64,000 nt of DNA from Druceiella hillmani (GCA_039881145.1 JAYKKI010000016.1:12964501-13028500), one strand, 5' to 3'; shown: positions 1 to 11,469, counted from the stretch's first letter. The notes: generated by a model not told the origin, from the sequence alone. A program made the numbers and translations.

Positions 1-322
1 CGGTACAAACAAATTTTTAATTTTTAATATGTCCGTAGGAAAAGTGATAAGATGAATAAGGAAATTTGTGTTTGAGACGTAGCTTAAGAAATGAAGACTA
101 GAAAATGAAATGTGAGCACGAATAATTTGATTAAAAAAATTAAGATTTTGTGTTGTTTAGATAACGTATCGATAGAGTAAGAAACAAAGGGTTGATACAA
201 AATGCATATATAACAATCATGATATGGCTGAAATACCTTAAATTGAGGATTAATTCATAAAAGAAATGTCAAAAATTAAACTAGGTGAATACGCAAGTGC
301 CGCTTTGTCCGATTGAACAAAC
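1..322. other. AT-rich sequence, no gene seen
   Basis: AT-rich leader of the window with short stop-interrupted frames. A DREF-type palindrome TATCGATA lies at about 168-175 but this is a common word in such DNA. Nothing else recognisable. Confidence 0.6.
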
Positions 323-544
323 ATGTCAGAGGTAGTTAAAAACGCGAGTCCAAAACGACGTTTTGAAACCTCATCAATCAGTGGCGGCGATGCCCCACCG
401 AAGCCCGCCCTATCTGATTACCCTGCACAAGAATACCGGCGTGGAGCCTGTGAATTTAGCAGCTGTGACCCAGATTATTTTAGACTCTGCATGAACTGCC
501 TACACTCCATGCGACACGATACCGCTGAGTTTCGTAGTTATTAG
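323..544 (+). CDS. Small Cys-containing protein or last exon (73 aa), function unknown
   Basis: The frame opens with ATG in a good insect context (A at -3, AAAC before ATG) and ends with TAG; an in-frame TGA lies 12 nt upstream. Its base composition is near 47% GC by eye, against about 30% around it, as expected of a real exon. The protein is hydrophilic, has no signal peptide or membrane segment, carries dibasic sites KRR (residues 11-13) and RR (39-40), and has four cysteines at 43, 48, 56 and 59 (C-x4-C-x7-C-x2-C) in the C-terminal third. A CAG at 326-331 after a weak pyrimidine tract could instead be a splice acceptor, making this a last exon of a gene starting left of the window. ATTAAA at about 604-609 could be the polyadenylation signal. 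I do not recognise the family. A secreted peptide precursor with its signal peptide on an upstream exon, or a small metal-binding protein, are both possible. Confidence 0.45.
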   Translation: MSEVVKNASPKRRFETSSISGGDAPPKPALSDYPAQEYRRGACEFSSCDPDYFRLCMNCLHSMRHDTAEFRSY

Positions 545-656
545 GTAGACTTGTGCCTAACCTTTCCATGTTAAATTAAATTAACCATACTGCGCACATA
601 AGTATTAAAGTTTATATATACATAATGAAGAAACCGAAAAATATTTGTATAAATGC

Positions 657-660
<4 letters not shown>

Positions 661-709
<49 letters not shown>

Positions 710-710
710 T
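661..710. repeat. TA microsatellite
   Basis: About 19 uninterrupted TA dinucleotides (663-700) preceded by TGTG and followed by ACAC. Confidence 0.95.
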
Positions 711-1720
711 AATTACTAACAATATATTTCATTGTATTAAGCCAGGTTAGGATTATAGATATCCACTTAAATTCAGTAGGTACATTAGTGATGTAAAAAT
801 AAATATGATAGAAAAATTATAAGTATTATTTACTGAAAAATATCGCAATCGTAGTAACAATGGAAGACAAATATTAATAAAAAAAGAAATAGTAACAAAT
901 GAAACCAAAAATAAAATTACCCTACAAGGTTTCACTTGCAAAGATGACAAAAAGATAAAGACGATGTAATATTGGCTTTAGAAATATTAAGCTGTGGTAA
1001 TATTTTATAAATTTACAAACCAAATAATAAGAAATTCTATGTAAGAACTGTATATACTTAACTTATAATTTAAATTTGGGCAGTCGGGGTGAAATTGCAG
1101 CCGTAAATTAAAGTAGGTAACATTTAATGGGTAACCACAATAAAAACAAAGTATTTCCTTTAAGTAAAACTGGATCGTTTTCAAAAAAGAAATAAAAACG
1201 TTTTTGCTATTACCTTAGTGTTTCCGTAGTAATTTTACCCTTATTTATTATCTTGTAGTTTTTATTATATGCATAAGAACTTATATTTTCTTTGTCATTA
1301 TCCTATTAAATTTCATTTTATGTCACCACTATGCGATTTATATGGAGATAATGCTCGTACTAAATGTAGTTTTCAAAATTGTGTGTTTTTTTAAATGCGT
1401 TATTGAAAAGAATCTGTTGATATTTTAATTAACAAAATCAACTTTTAATCTTCGGACAAAAATAAAGTGCGTAAGATAGACTGAGTAAAATAAATTATTA
1501 TCAAAGAGCGAGGAGACACCTATTACTTAACTTAATAAGCATATCGAGTTTTACGTCTCGAGTCTCCAATGCTTACCACCAAGAACAAGGCAAAGTACAC
1601 GGACAAAGGGATATTTATATATTCGACAGACGATGTAAGGTTTCCGTCATATACCGAAACCTAAAACCGCACTTTACTCGAATGTGTTTGATACAACAAT
1701 CCCTGCTCGCTTCTAATTGG
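711..1720. other. AT-rich sequence, nothing recognised
   Basis: About 1 kb of low-complexity AT-rich DNA. Open frames on either strand are short and of the same composition as the background. No repeat family recognised. Confidence 0.6.
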
Positions 1721-2493
1721 TTTTTCATAGTTACGGTGTAATTGTGGAATTACAGAAAATATTGAGATTTTTCTGTTTCATTAATTCCTGGATTATAAGA
1801 TAGCATTACATTTAAAGTTTTTCATAGTTACGGTTTAATTGTGGAATTACAGAAAATATTGAGATTTTTCTGTTTCATTAATTCCTGGATTATAAGATAC
1901 CATTACATTTAAAGTTTTTCATAGTTACGGTTTAATTGTGGAATTACAGAAAATATTGAGATTTTTCTGTTTCATTAATTCCTGGATTATAAGTTAGCAT
2001 TACATTTAAAGTTTTTCATAGTTACGGTTTAATTGTGGAATTACAGAAAATATTGAGAATTTTCTGTTTCATTAATTCCTGGATTATAAGATAGCATTAC
2101 ATTTAAAGTTTTTCATAGTTACGGTTTAATTGTGGAATTACAGAAAATATTGAGAATTTTCTGTTTCATTAATTCCTGGATTATAAGATAGCATTACATT
2201 TAAAGTCTTTCATAGTTACGGTTTAATTGTGGAATTACAGAAAATATTGAGATTTTTCTGTTTCATTAATTCCTGGATTATAAGATAGCATTACATTTAA
2301 AGTTTTTCATAGTTACGGTTTAATTGTGGAATTATATAAAATATTGAGAATTTCTGTTTCATTAATTTTTGGAGTATGAAATAACATTACATTTAAGGTT
2401 TTTCATAGTTACGGTTTAATTATGGAATTACAGAAGATATTAAGATTTTTCTGTTTCATTAATTCTTGGTCTATAAAATAATATTACATTTAA
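1721..2493. repeat. 97-bp tandem satellite, 8 units
   Basis: The word TTTTTCATAGTTACGGT recurs with starts at 1721, 1818, 1915, 2012, 2109, 2206, 2303 and 2399: seven steps, six of 97 bp and one of 96. Units 1-6 differ by only a few bases, while units 7 and 8 are clearly more diverged. Inside each unit CAGAAAAT faces ATTTTCTG with flanking GGAATTA/TAATTCC complementarity, so every monomer can form a hairpin. No coding potential. The array boundary at 2493 is where the ACATTTAA end of the unit is lost. Confidence 0.97.
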
Positions 2494-3289
2494 TATCAAA
2501 TCCTTCGCTTTGATACATCCACGTTCATAGTATATAAAAACGTTATTTAGATCAACTATTGATCTATAAGAAAGTAAAATTAACGCCTAAAAATTTATAA
2601 AGTATAGAGTCATTATATTTTGTAGATATTTCATTGTGACAAGGGAGGTTTTTGTTTTTTTTTACTAGCTCTTTAAAATCCAGACAATAATTTAGACACG
2701 TAAGGTATATTGATGTAGCACGGCAGTTCGTAATCTAATATCTATAATTTACGTGAAATCGATGTCATTCACCGAAAAAGAACATTAATGATAGGCAGTA
2801 AAAGCTATTGACCTGGTTCTACAATTTTTTAAAGTAAGCTTTATAACGTCTAATTATTTTTCAATATATGACCTCAGCGGAAAGGGAGTGACATAGGCTA
2901 TTATTTACGAATATATTATTAACATCAAGAAGGGTTTGAAGATTACGGGTTTAGCTTATTTGATTCCAAGTTAAATAGAATCAATCAATATATATTTTAA
3001 ACAACATCGTTATAGTATTGAATTTCCATCATAGAATTGCTAAAAAAGCTTTAAAATTAGGTTATAGCTCTTAGTATTATGGCTCTGGGGTAAACAACAC
3101 TAATTTTCAGGTTATTGTGTTGTTCTCTACAATCTCAGATATTGTGTTTTTGTTACTTAATCTCGTCAAAATGTATACTACTTAAAACATATGGGAGCCA
3201 ACATCCGGAAAATACCACTTATGTATACACTGAAGAATCGCTTCGAAAAATGATACTTTCGTATTCACAAAGCGCTTCACCTTCCTACT
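2494..3289. other. AT-rich sequence, nothing recognised
   Basis: Single-copy-looking AT-rich DNA between the 97-bp array and a GC-richer island. No gene or element seen. Confidence 0.55.
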
Positions 3290-3440
3290 TCCTTTTAAAA
3301 TACCCTCTCCCTTTCTGGCGGGCGGCGACAATATTGTATTACTCTGATGGCGGCGCCCACAGGAAAGCCAAGGGTGGTATTGTGCTTTGTCAACGTAACG
3401 CAGGTGTTAGATGACACCGGAAAAGGCCGATTACTACACG
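3290..3440. promoter_or_regulatory. GC-rich island, candidate cis-regulatory element
   Basis: A compact island with GGCGGGCGGCG, GATGGCGGCGCC and a palindromic ACAATATTGT (3328-3337), which is two head-to-head SOX-type ACAAT cores. A 99-residue frame (3115-3414) covers it, but its first two thirds have background composition and no recognisable domain, so I prefer a regulatory reading. Confidence 0.25.
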
Positions 3441-4249
3441 AGATATTTCAAATAGGAAATTAGTAAAAAAAAATAAAAGTATTGTCTATTAGTCTAATGG
3501 GCGAAACATAAGAGTTTCAAGTTACATTTTACGTATGTATTAGAAACTAATTGTATTACGGCTTTAGGCGGAAGCTGTAAAGAGCAAAAGCTGCAAAGCT
3601 TTTCAATGGCAAATTACAAACTGTAATGAGTTTCACATTTGAGGTGTATAAAACATGACGTATACGAAACAATGAGATATACGAAAAAATAATTTCATGA
3701 TTAAACAAATAAGTTAATATTTTAGTGTCCAGACGCAAGTAAATAAATAGTTATGTATTGTTTCTTTAAACCTGAAATTTTTTTGAAGACGTAAAAGGGA
3801 TTTTTTATATAAAAATATTAAAATATTACTTGAATATGCCTTTTGGATAAGTATCTACCTATTTTAATCAACTCTGATTTTAACGAGTTGCACAAGTTAA
3901 CTTTGTATTGACAAAAAACAAACTATGTATTGTTAAATCTCCTTCAAAAAATGTCATTTTATTCATTTGTAGAAACGTCTTATTCATGTACTGTAATTAA
4001 CTCTTATTTTGATGGGTTGTAGAAGTGAACATTTTATTTATAAATATGTCTTTCCAGTGTTCTAAAGTCTGTATCAAAATTATTTCATTTTCTTCATTTG
4101 TAGTATCACTTTCTTTGTGTACATCTTGTGGATGCGGATCTGTTAAAACTAAATCTGATTTATTAAAATGGTTTTAGAAGTTAATCTTTTATTTTCAAAT
4201 ATTTCTTTTCAGCGTTGTAAAATCTCCTTCGGATTATTTCTTTCGATAG
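3441..4249. other. AT-rich sequence, nothing recognised
   Basis: Stop-rich AT DNA. A loose internal repetition (a TTCATTTGTAG-like word at about 3963 and 4092, an AACTCTGATTTT-like word at about 3870 and 4000) suggests an old duplication but is too degraded to define. Confidence 0.5.
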
Positions 4250-4660
4250 CAATCTCCGCAACAATACACGTTTTGCTGATCGCGACTCAAAAAAATCAAC
4301 AAAGCGTCTCCAAGCAAACAAAAGGAGTCATTAAAAGGAAGTTGCGGCGCAAAGCTAACTACCGACAGTTTATGTAGCGTAAATCATTATCGTGTCCGGT
4401 GCACCGTTAACCGGTTATTATAATGGGCATTAGCAGACCTCCGTTTCGGCTCAGGCTCCGTAATTGTAGAGTACGCAACTTTGGCTCGCGGAATTATGAA
4501 AAAAATGCATCATTTGAATTGCGAATGGCGGGTCCATTTGATTTGTTGTCAGGAAAAAAAGAACAACAAAATTGTCCATGGTTTTCGGCGCGGTCGGTAG
4601 ATAATGGATTCAATTGTTGTCAGAACGATTTTGGTCCCAAAATTTTGATTGGAGGTCTTT
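4250..4660. promoter_or_regulatory. GC-richer island with Grainyhead-like and TCF/SOX-like motifs
   Basis: About 400 bp with higher GC than the neighbours. It holds AACCGGTT (4409-4416), the core of Grainyhead sites, AGGAAG (ETS-like), CAACAAAG (TCF/SOX-like) and TTGTTGTCAG twice. Two plus-strand frames (4168-4377 and 4423-4680) cross it without a recognisable domain. Motif words are short, so this is an inference from composition plus motif clustering. Confidence 0.25.
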
Positions 4661-4859
4661 TACTTTATAGATGTATTTGAAGTGACAATTATCTGGTACA
4701 GAAGGAACGAGTAATACAATATGAATTTAAGATATTATTCAAAATTTAGGAATTATTAATTTAGTCAGATGTTTGAGAAAAGGTTTTATATTGTATTAAT
4801 TTCATGCGATTATAACAGAGAGGTAACTTGTGTTGGGCCCTTAGGTTTTGATAATGAAT

Positions 4860-4926
4860 AATCTACATTTTTATAAATCTTCATAATTTTATTATAATCT
4901 ACATTTTTATAAATCTTTATAATTCG
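4860..4926. repeat. 36-bp direct duplication
   Basis: AATCTACATTTTTATAAATC occurs at 4860 and again at 4896, with similar sequence following each. Confidence 0.85.
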
Positions 4927-5787
4927 GCTTGTCTAGCTTTTTAAGACTTTCGGGAAATAGTCGTTGGCCAAATGTCAATAATTTTACCTTACTTTTCACT
5001 AAAATGGAAGAAAATTAGTTTTTTATTAATTTGTTTTTTTTTTCATTTAAATATTTTTTGAAAAAAAGATATGATATGGACATATACATAGTCCATTAAT
5101 ATTTATAAAGTTTCAATCATTATCAAATTTTTGGAGCTATCATCCTGCATCTAGTTACGGGAGATCAAGAAAGTTAGTACTTGCTACTTGTATGTAATCA
5201 GTTTTTTCGTCTGTGTTGAGAGAAAAGGATGTATTTGTCAATTTGCTTTTCTGGGAATATCCAGAACTATTATTTCTAGACCTCCCTTTTTCAATAGATC
5301 AATTCTAGAATCTTCCATTTTAAGCGGATTAATTCTCTCTCCAGTGTAATGATACGAGTTTAAATTTCATAACTTTTTTATGGCTCAAAAGACTATATTG
5401 TAATTTTAAACTTTTGTGACAGAATTATGTGTTTTTCCATTCGGCTATACAAAAAAAAAACATTAGGAGGAAAACAATCGTTTTCAGTTTCAGGTTTTAA
5501 CTAAATCGATTTTCCCTTTCTTTCTCTTCGGTATAAAGAGTTATGTTTCATAAAGAGATTTTACATTTCATAAAGGGATATAGGCGGGATTGGAACTTGT
5601 ATCTTATATCAGGATAACTATATTTATCTATTTAGTTCTGGCAAGGTGGTGAAATTACCGACGATAACGTCATATTTTTGTAATATTTCATCACGTCTCG
5701 AAGAATCGTCTATTTCTATTAATAACGTAAATATAACATTTCTGTTATAATCTTCTGGTGAAAATTATAAAAAAATGTTGTATTTTC
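4927..5787. other. AT-rich sequence, nothing recognised
   Basis: No gene or known repeat. Homopolymer runs and short frames only. Confidence 0.55.
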
Positions 5788-5989
5788 AAATATTGAATAT
5801 ATTTGGCGTTAATTTTGTAGAACTTCGTTATTCACAATTAAATGAAACTAGGTGATGTAGTATTATTTCTACTTTCTTTCAGTTCTTTACCACGACCTAG
5901 ATTTCGTTGTGTTATAACATATTCAGGTGGGCTATTAGCAAGAATCTTTGCTACTACTAATACTATATCACGTAGTTTCATTTAATTGT
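5788..5989 (+). mobile_element. Palindromic foldback element, copy 1 (right arm truncated)
   Basis: Begins AAATATTGAATATATTTGGC, then an arm from 5834 (ACAATTAAATGAAACTAGG) through ACCACGACCTAG and TTCAGGTGGGCTATTAG, ending with the inverted tail CACGTAGTTTCATTTAATTG. Copies at 18631-18892, 24828-24935 and 61862-62089 define the family. Here the right arm keeps only its outermost ~30 bp, so the long palindrome has been partly deleted. No open frame. Non-autonomous MITE-like element of unknown superfamily. Confidence 0.8.
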
Positions 5990-6084
5990 GTTATATTTAC
6001 ATTTATAAATTAAAAACGCTGTAGCGCTAAAGAAACATCACGCTTGTAACTTTGAATTTAAACTACACTAACATACAATCCAAT

Positions 6085-6420
6085 AGACAGGTATCCAACC
6101 ACATTACCCGCAGGTGTGTCTTAACGACTGACGTATGGTCATTTTACCCTAACTGTGGCTAATAGAGGCCTGTCGTGTGCAATCTGTGGCCGCCAGCGTG
6201 TTATACCGTGGATAAATCCATCAAAATATGAAACAATCTAGTTATTAAGACACGCGGGCGTTAACGTACGTAAGTTTCCATGACTAATATACAAATAACC
6301 GTTTGTTCCTGTCGGGCCGCAGGCGCTAGATTTAACGACCGCATTTTATTGAGTTGTTAGATTTGTTAGAGGTGTCTGTTGTAAGTGTAATTGACTACGA
6401 TTTATGCGTCGACGCAATTG
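6085..6420. promoter_or_regulatory. GC-richer island with three Runt-like motifs
   Basis: A 330-bp non-repetitive block of higher GC in AT-rich DNA. Runt-type words AACCACA (about 6099), CTGTGGC (about 6152) and CTGTGGC (about 6187) lie within 100 bp, and GCGGGCGTTAACG and GGGCCGCAGGCGC follow. No long open frame. Candidate enhancer or conserved noncoding element; not verified by comparison. Confidence 0.25.
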
Positions 6421-7499
6421 CATCTTTTGTTTATTAATGTCTGTTTTGACTATTTGGCGACTTTCATCATTATGACTTAAGAATTGTATATAGGAATTTT
6501 ATCGTACAGCTGCTAATTGGCGCACCTTACTATAATAAAACACGGAAAAGTTTTTGATTAATTATACTTTAGCTTATTTATAATATAAATCGGGTATTAT
6601 TTAGTTGAATACTGGATGGGTTAAACGCTATTTTATAATATACACTCACACCCACAAACAGATAGGTACACACAAAGGTACAAAAAAAAAGTTGTATCGA
6701 TATGAAAGATAAAGGGTTCTTATTCTGTGACTTTTTTATCTAAATTAATTTAAATATACTTTCATTCAAACCATCCATGTTTAAATCTGAAATGGCGATG
6801 AGTATCTACTAAACTGTATTGATAGGCAATTTTATTTATAAAAAAAAAAATTTTTATGTAATGTAGATATGTAGTTTAGAAATTACTGACCTCTATTGAA
6901 CCATCTATATTAGTGCACATCAATCCTATTCTCAATAAAATGAAAATGGGTTTAAATATTTAGTTTGCCTCACATTTGAAAATGGTTATTTACCACTGGC
7001 TAAGAGTCTAATATAGTATTTTTAAAGATTCTTTGAAGAATTTTTATTCTTTCGTTTTTACCTTAAACCTTCTCTACTGTTTCAATGTCTGGATAATATT
7101 TACTGGAAATATACGACTGCTGAATGACTAAGAATGGTCACTTTAAAAAGAATTTCGGAACCACGTCATTATTTTCAGATATTTAGGTCGTATTGGAAGA
7201 ATCCAGAATCGTCATATATTTTGTTTATTTTTAAGTACTGGGAGATGTCATGAAAACTTTAATATCGATAATAGTTTTTATAAATATCGATTGCGTATAT
7301 TTCGAAGCTTTAATAGTAATATAATACTTTTGTTAACTGGCCTGCTGTTTTAAATAAAGGTTGATGTACCGTTTCTTAGCTAACCTGCCTTAACAATATA
7401 ATCAGAAGTGACCCAAACAAATCACGGAAGCTCATCAATTCCGCCATACGGCAGTCGTTAAATTTTGAGGCGCTATTTAAACTATTTCTGAAGCTAAAC
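6421..7499. other. AT-rich sequence, nothing recognised
   Basis: About 1 kb of AT-rich DNA with no identifiable gene or repeat. Confidence 0.55.
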
Positions 7500-7760
7500 A
7501 AACAGGTAGGTATTGTAAGCGGGCGCCGGGCGTCCTATAAAGCGGCGTTATCGCACCGACCGCGAACCAAATAATCAAAGTCACAAACCGCGTTATGAGA
7601 CGGCGATGGAGCGATAAGTCGAGCCGCGGGGTCAGCGACCGGCCACTCGACGACCGGCGAGGCGGAGGGATGGAGGGAGCGCTAGACGGCGGTTTTTCGG
7701 TTAACGATGATGAGGTAGGCATAATTCGGTGGTCTAATTTTGGATTTTTCGTGTCGTTAC
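7500..7760 (+). promoter_or_regulatory. GC-rich block, candidate promoter / first exon
   Basis: The most GC-rich patch of the first 10 kb. Plus strand: TATAAAGCGGCG at about 7536, then ATG at 7595 opening a 61-residue Arg/Gly/Asp-rich frame; a possible donor GAG|GTAGGC follows at about 7712. Minus strand: a 117-residue Ser/Pro/Arg-rich frame (7830-7477) covers the same bases. Two long frames on opposite strands are expected of any CpG-rich block where stops are rare, so neither can be trusted. A promoter with a 5' exon, or a conserved regulatory island, fits equally. No domain recognised. Confidence 0.3.
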
Positions 7761-7830
7761 AAAAATTATGGAACGTGTAGATCGAGCGATGGTTCAATGG
7801 AGGTGATGTTGGATTATCGATGGGCGACAA

Positions 7831-8111
7831 AATAAATGTACTTAGACATTAGTAATGGCTATTATTTTTGGGGTGGCGGAGCTATTAGTCCTAATAAGGA
7901 ATACTTTGATTGTTTAAATTTTGATATACGAAAACTTAGTAAGTTATGGATTATAAAATACCAGATACTGAAATAGCTTTTTGCTGCCATCTTTGCTGTT
8001 AAGACGATATTTTGGAAATAAATAGAGATTAAAGATGAATGAAGTTATATATATTTTGGCACAAGTGACATGATGCAAAATTATAGAATGTTAATAAAGT
8101 TATAACAGTTA
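7831..8111. other. AT-rich sequence, nothing recognised
   Basis: Short AT-rich interval before the 218-bp array. Confidence 0.5.
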
Positions 8112-9203
8112 AACAGTCTAATAGAGTTTCGCTTATTTTAAAACAAGAGATATCTAGATATCTCTTTCGCCATACACAGTCAGTTGCCACTTCTGAATAT
8201 ATATTTTGTTGCTTTTAATCGATATTATTAACGTTTTGACGTCCGCAAGTGTGACCAAGATTTTATATTTTTCTTAATTTTTTTTCTGATAAATAGAAAT
8301 AAGTAATCATTCCTGCTTCTGAGGAGAAAACAGTCTAATAGAGTTTCGCTTATTTTAAAACAAGAAAAGAGATATCTGGATATCTCTTTCGCCATACACA
8401 GTTGTCGGTTATGAATATATATTTTGTTGCTTTTAATCGATATTATTAACGTTTTGACGTCCGCAAGTGTGACCAAGATTTTACATTTTTCTTAATTTGT
8501 ATTGTGATAAATAAAAATAAGTAATCATTGCTGCTTCTGAGGAGAAAACAGTCTAATAGAGTTTCGCTTATTTTAAAACAAGAAAAGAGATATCTGGATA
8601 TCTCTTTCGCCATACACAGTTGTCGGTTATGAATATATATTTTGTTGCTTTTAATCGATATTATTAACGTTTTGACGTCCGCAAGTGTGACCAAGATTTT
8701 ACATTTTTCTTAATTTGTATTGTGATAAATAGAAATAAGTAATCATTGCTGCTTCTGAGGAGAAAACAGTCTAATAGAGTTTCGCTTATTTTAAAACAAG
8801 AAAAGAGATATCTGGATATCTCTTTCGCCATACACAGTTATCGGTTATGAATATATATTTTATTGCTTTTAATCGATATTATTAACATTTTGACGTGCAC
8901 AAGTGTGACCGAGATTTTATATATTTTTATTTTTTTTTCTGATAATTAGAAATAAGTAATCGTTCCTGCTTATGAGGAGAAACCAGTCTAAAAGAGTTTC
9001 GCCTATATTAAAAATAAGAAAAGTGATATTTAGATATCTCTTTCGCCGTACACAGTCAGTTGTCAGTTCTGAATATATAGTTTGTTGCTTTTAATCGATA
9101 TTATTAACATTTTGACGTGCACAAGTGTGACCCAGATTTTATATATTTTTATTTTTTTTTCTGATAATTAGAAATAAGTTATCATTTTTGCTTCTGAGGA
9201 GAG
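8112..9203. repeat. 218-bp tandem satellite, 5 units
   Basis: AACAGTCTAATAGAGTTTCG starts units at 8112, 8329, 8547 and 8765, with a diverged fifth at about 8982 (steps 217, 218, 218, 217). Units 2-4 are nearly identical, while the first and last are more diverged. Each unit carries an 18-bp inverted repeat of the type GAGATATCTNGATATCTC followed by TTTCGCCATACACAG. Two overlapping 82-residue minus-strand frames (8476-8228 and 8694-8446) are the same repeat read twice and should not be called genes. Confidence 0.97.
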
Positions 9204-9602
9204 GGTAATTTTAAATCTTGGATGGTAGACATTGACACGGTAATTGCTATTAAACATTAGATTATAAAGATAAATATTATATATATACTAGATATCACAA
9301 AGAAATTATTCACTTTTGATAATTTATTTATATGTCGATATCTCAATACAGCATTTGTTTATAAAAATATTATAACGTTGTAACATAGATACGTTTGAGT
9401 TAACTTTCCTACATGGAGTTAAAAAATAAATGTTTGCACTTTTTCACTGAATAAAGTAGAATAAGTATCGATAGGCTTCTTAATAATCACAAATATATAA
9501 TTATGTTACGATAGAAGCTTTTTTGAAAATATAAGATTGCACATAACGAGTTATTTATGGCCTATTTGCATACAGGCTGTAAAAACGTATATATTATTCA
9601 AA
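9204..9602. other. AT-rich sequence, nothing recognised
   Basis: AT-rich DNA between two repeat blocks. TATCGATA at about 9468 is a single DREF-type word. Confidence 0.5.
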
Positions 9603-10005
9603 TAGGTGATTTTGTGCATAAAAATGAGTAGGAAAGAATAAGAAATTATATAACGATTCTGAAACGTTTCTGAAACAATCACTCTTAAAGTTGCGATTTC
9701 AACGAAAAGAAATGCGTTATTCAATAGAAACACGCTATAAATATACTCGGTTAGATGCACAGAATTACCTTTAAACAATAGACTTATTTCTTTCTACTTC
9801 ATTTAGGTGACTGTGCATCAAACTGAGTAGGCCTTCCTACTAAGAAATTATATAACGATTGTAAATCGTTTCTGAAACAATCACTCTTAAAGTTGCGATT
9901 TCAACGAAAAAAAAACTACATTATTCAATAGAAACACGCTACAAACAGATGCACAGTTAGATGCACATAATTACCTTTAAACAATAGACATATTTCTTGC
10001 TACTC
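9603..10005. repeat. 201-bp tandem duplication
   Basis: A unit starting TAGGTGA at 9603 repeats at 9804. Shared blocks include GAAATTATATAACGATT, CGTTTCTGAAACAATCACTC, AAAGTTGCGATTTCAACG and TTACCTTTAAACAATAGAC. The second copy has gained a 6-bp-arm hairpin AGTAGGCCTTCCTACT and small indels, so the duplication is not recent. A 75-residue minus frame in copy 1 is not kept in copy 2. Confidence 0.92.
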
Positions 10006-11469
10006 CTGTATGTATATGAGTTTCTAACATTTTATTAAGATTTTTTTATGTTAATTTGTTTCATCTCATATACAATAAGATACCTTCTTAATATATCATA
10101 CATTTTTAGCGATTTTAAGAAAATTTTCCTACCTGGAAGAAAAGCTATCAAATTGTGGATACCGTTTCAAAGTACTTTTCCTGGTTATCAAGAGTAACCG
10201 AAAAACAAAAAAAATGAGAAAGATTCTTATAAGCGTAGTATTTACTACGCTATATAATATTAGAAAATGAATACCTTACGTAGCCTACAAAATTAATTTC
10301 TCGCACTGGTAACATGACGCAAATTGCGTGCCCGCCCGCGAGGCTAATTATATTGAGAACGAAGAATTAATTTTTTGTACCACTTTATGTAATTAGCGAT
10401 TATGTATGTTTAAATTTATTAAAATGTTATAGTACGTCTAGTAGTGATAAATTATTTTCTCATATTAAGATATTATATAAGAGAATCGTTTGTAAGCATA
10501 CGTCATTAAATATTTATTATATCGGCAAAGTTACCGAAGCATTTTATAATTACTCCTGATGGCCTGGTCAAAATAGTTAAACCATTATTGAACATATTTG
10601 TTTGTGGTTTAAAACATGATAGTAAATATGGAGTCAGCCTAACAAAAATGGGATTTATCTCCACTATTAGTTATGTTTCGATCAGAAAAATTCTGCATTG
10701 TTTGGTGTAATGAGTGCTTGATTATGTTTGGGTCTGAGAATACTGCGTAATTTTTTTTTCTTTCTAGAGAAGTTTTTGGAATTTTTGGATGCGACAAGGT
10801 TACATGTGGGTGTGCTTGTCGGATCTAAAAAAAAGAATCTGAAAAATTGTCAAATAATTAAAAGTGGAATGAAAAATTGGTCTTTCAAAAATTTGATTAT
10901 ATTTTTTATACATTTGTAAATGAAAAATTATTTCAACATTTAGGAATTTTCATAATCTTCTCGAAAATGTATGTTTGTAGATAGTTTTAATTGAAGTAAT
11001 TTCCGCAATTAGTTGATAATTAAATTCTGGCTGTGCAACTGTCGCGAATTTTACCTGCTCCAGGCCTTCTGTGTAGATTCGCTAATTATCAACAGGTTAA
11101 ACAACTAACAACTATTAGATAAATACAACTATTTATTTCCTTGATTATTTCGCTCACTGGTAGTTTATGCTATGCCTATCTCAATGCTTTTCTGTTTATG
11201 CCTATGTTATTTTAGTTTATCAATTTATTCAGTATGAGTTTATTGGGTTCGTTTCTAACAAGGAGATGATTCGATTTTTCCTCATTTTCTGATATATCCG
11301 GGTTTTCTTTCGCCGTGCCTTAAAAATTCTTTTTTTTTTTAGTTTTGATGACCACGAATCACTATACTCTAAATATACAAAATTAATTGTCTAAGAATGT
11401 TATTTATGCTAATATAGAGATGATACGGAATCTGTTATATCATCGAAATTGATTCTCAAATAAAAATGT
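10006..11469. other. AT-rich sequence with one small GC-rich islet
   Basis: Mostly featureless. At 10305-10365 a short GC-richer islet holds ACGCAAATTGCGT (10317-10329), an almost perfect palindrome resembling paired C/EBP half-sites, followed by GCCCGCCCGCGAGG. No gene seen. Confidence 0.4.

Noticed and set aside
1721..2493. CRISPR-like regular spacing
   Set aside because: The 97-bp units are contiguous and repeat in full; there are no unique spacers, and the genome is eukaryotic.
8228..8694. Two overlapping 82-residue minus-strand frames with nearly the same protein
   Set aside because: They are the 218-bp satellite read in successive units; identity comes from the DNA repeat and the frames overlap each other.
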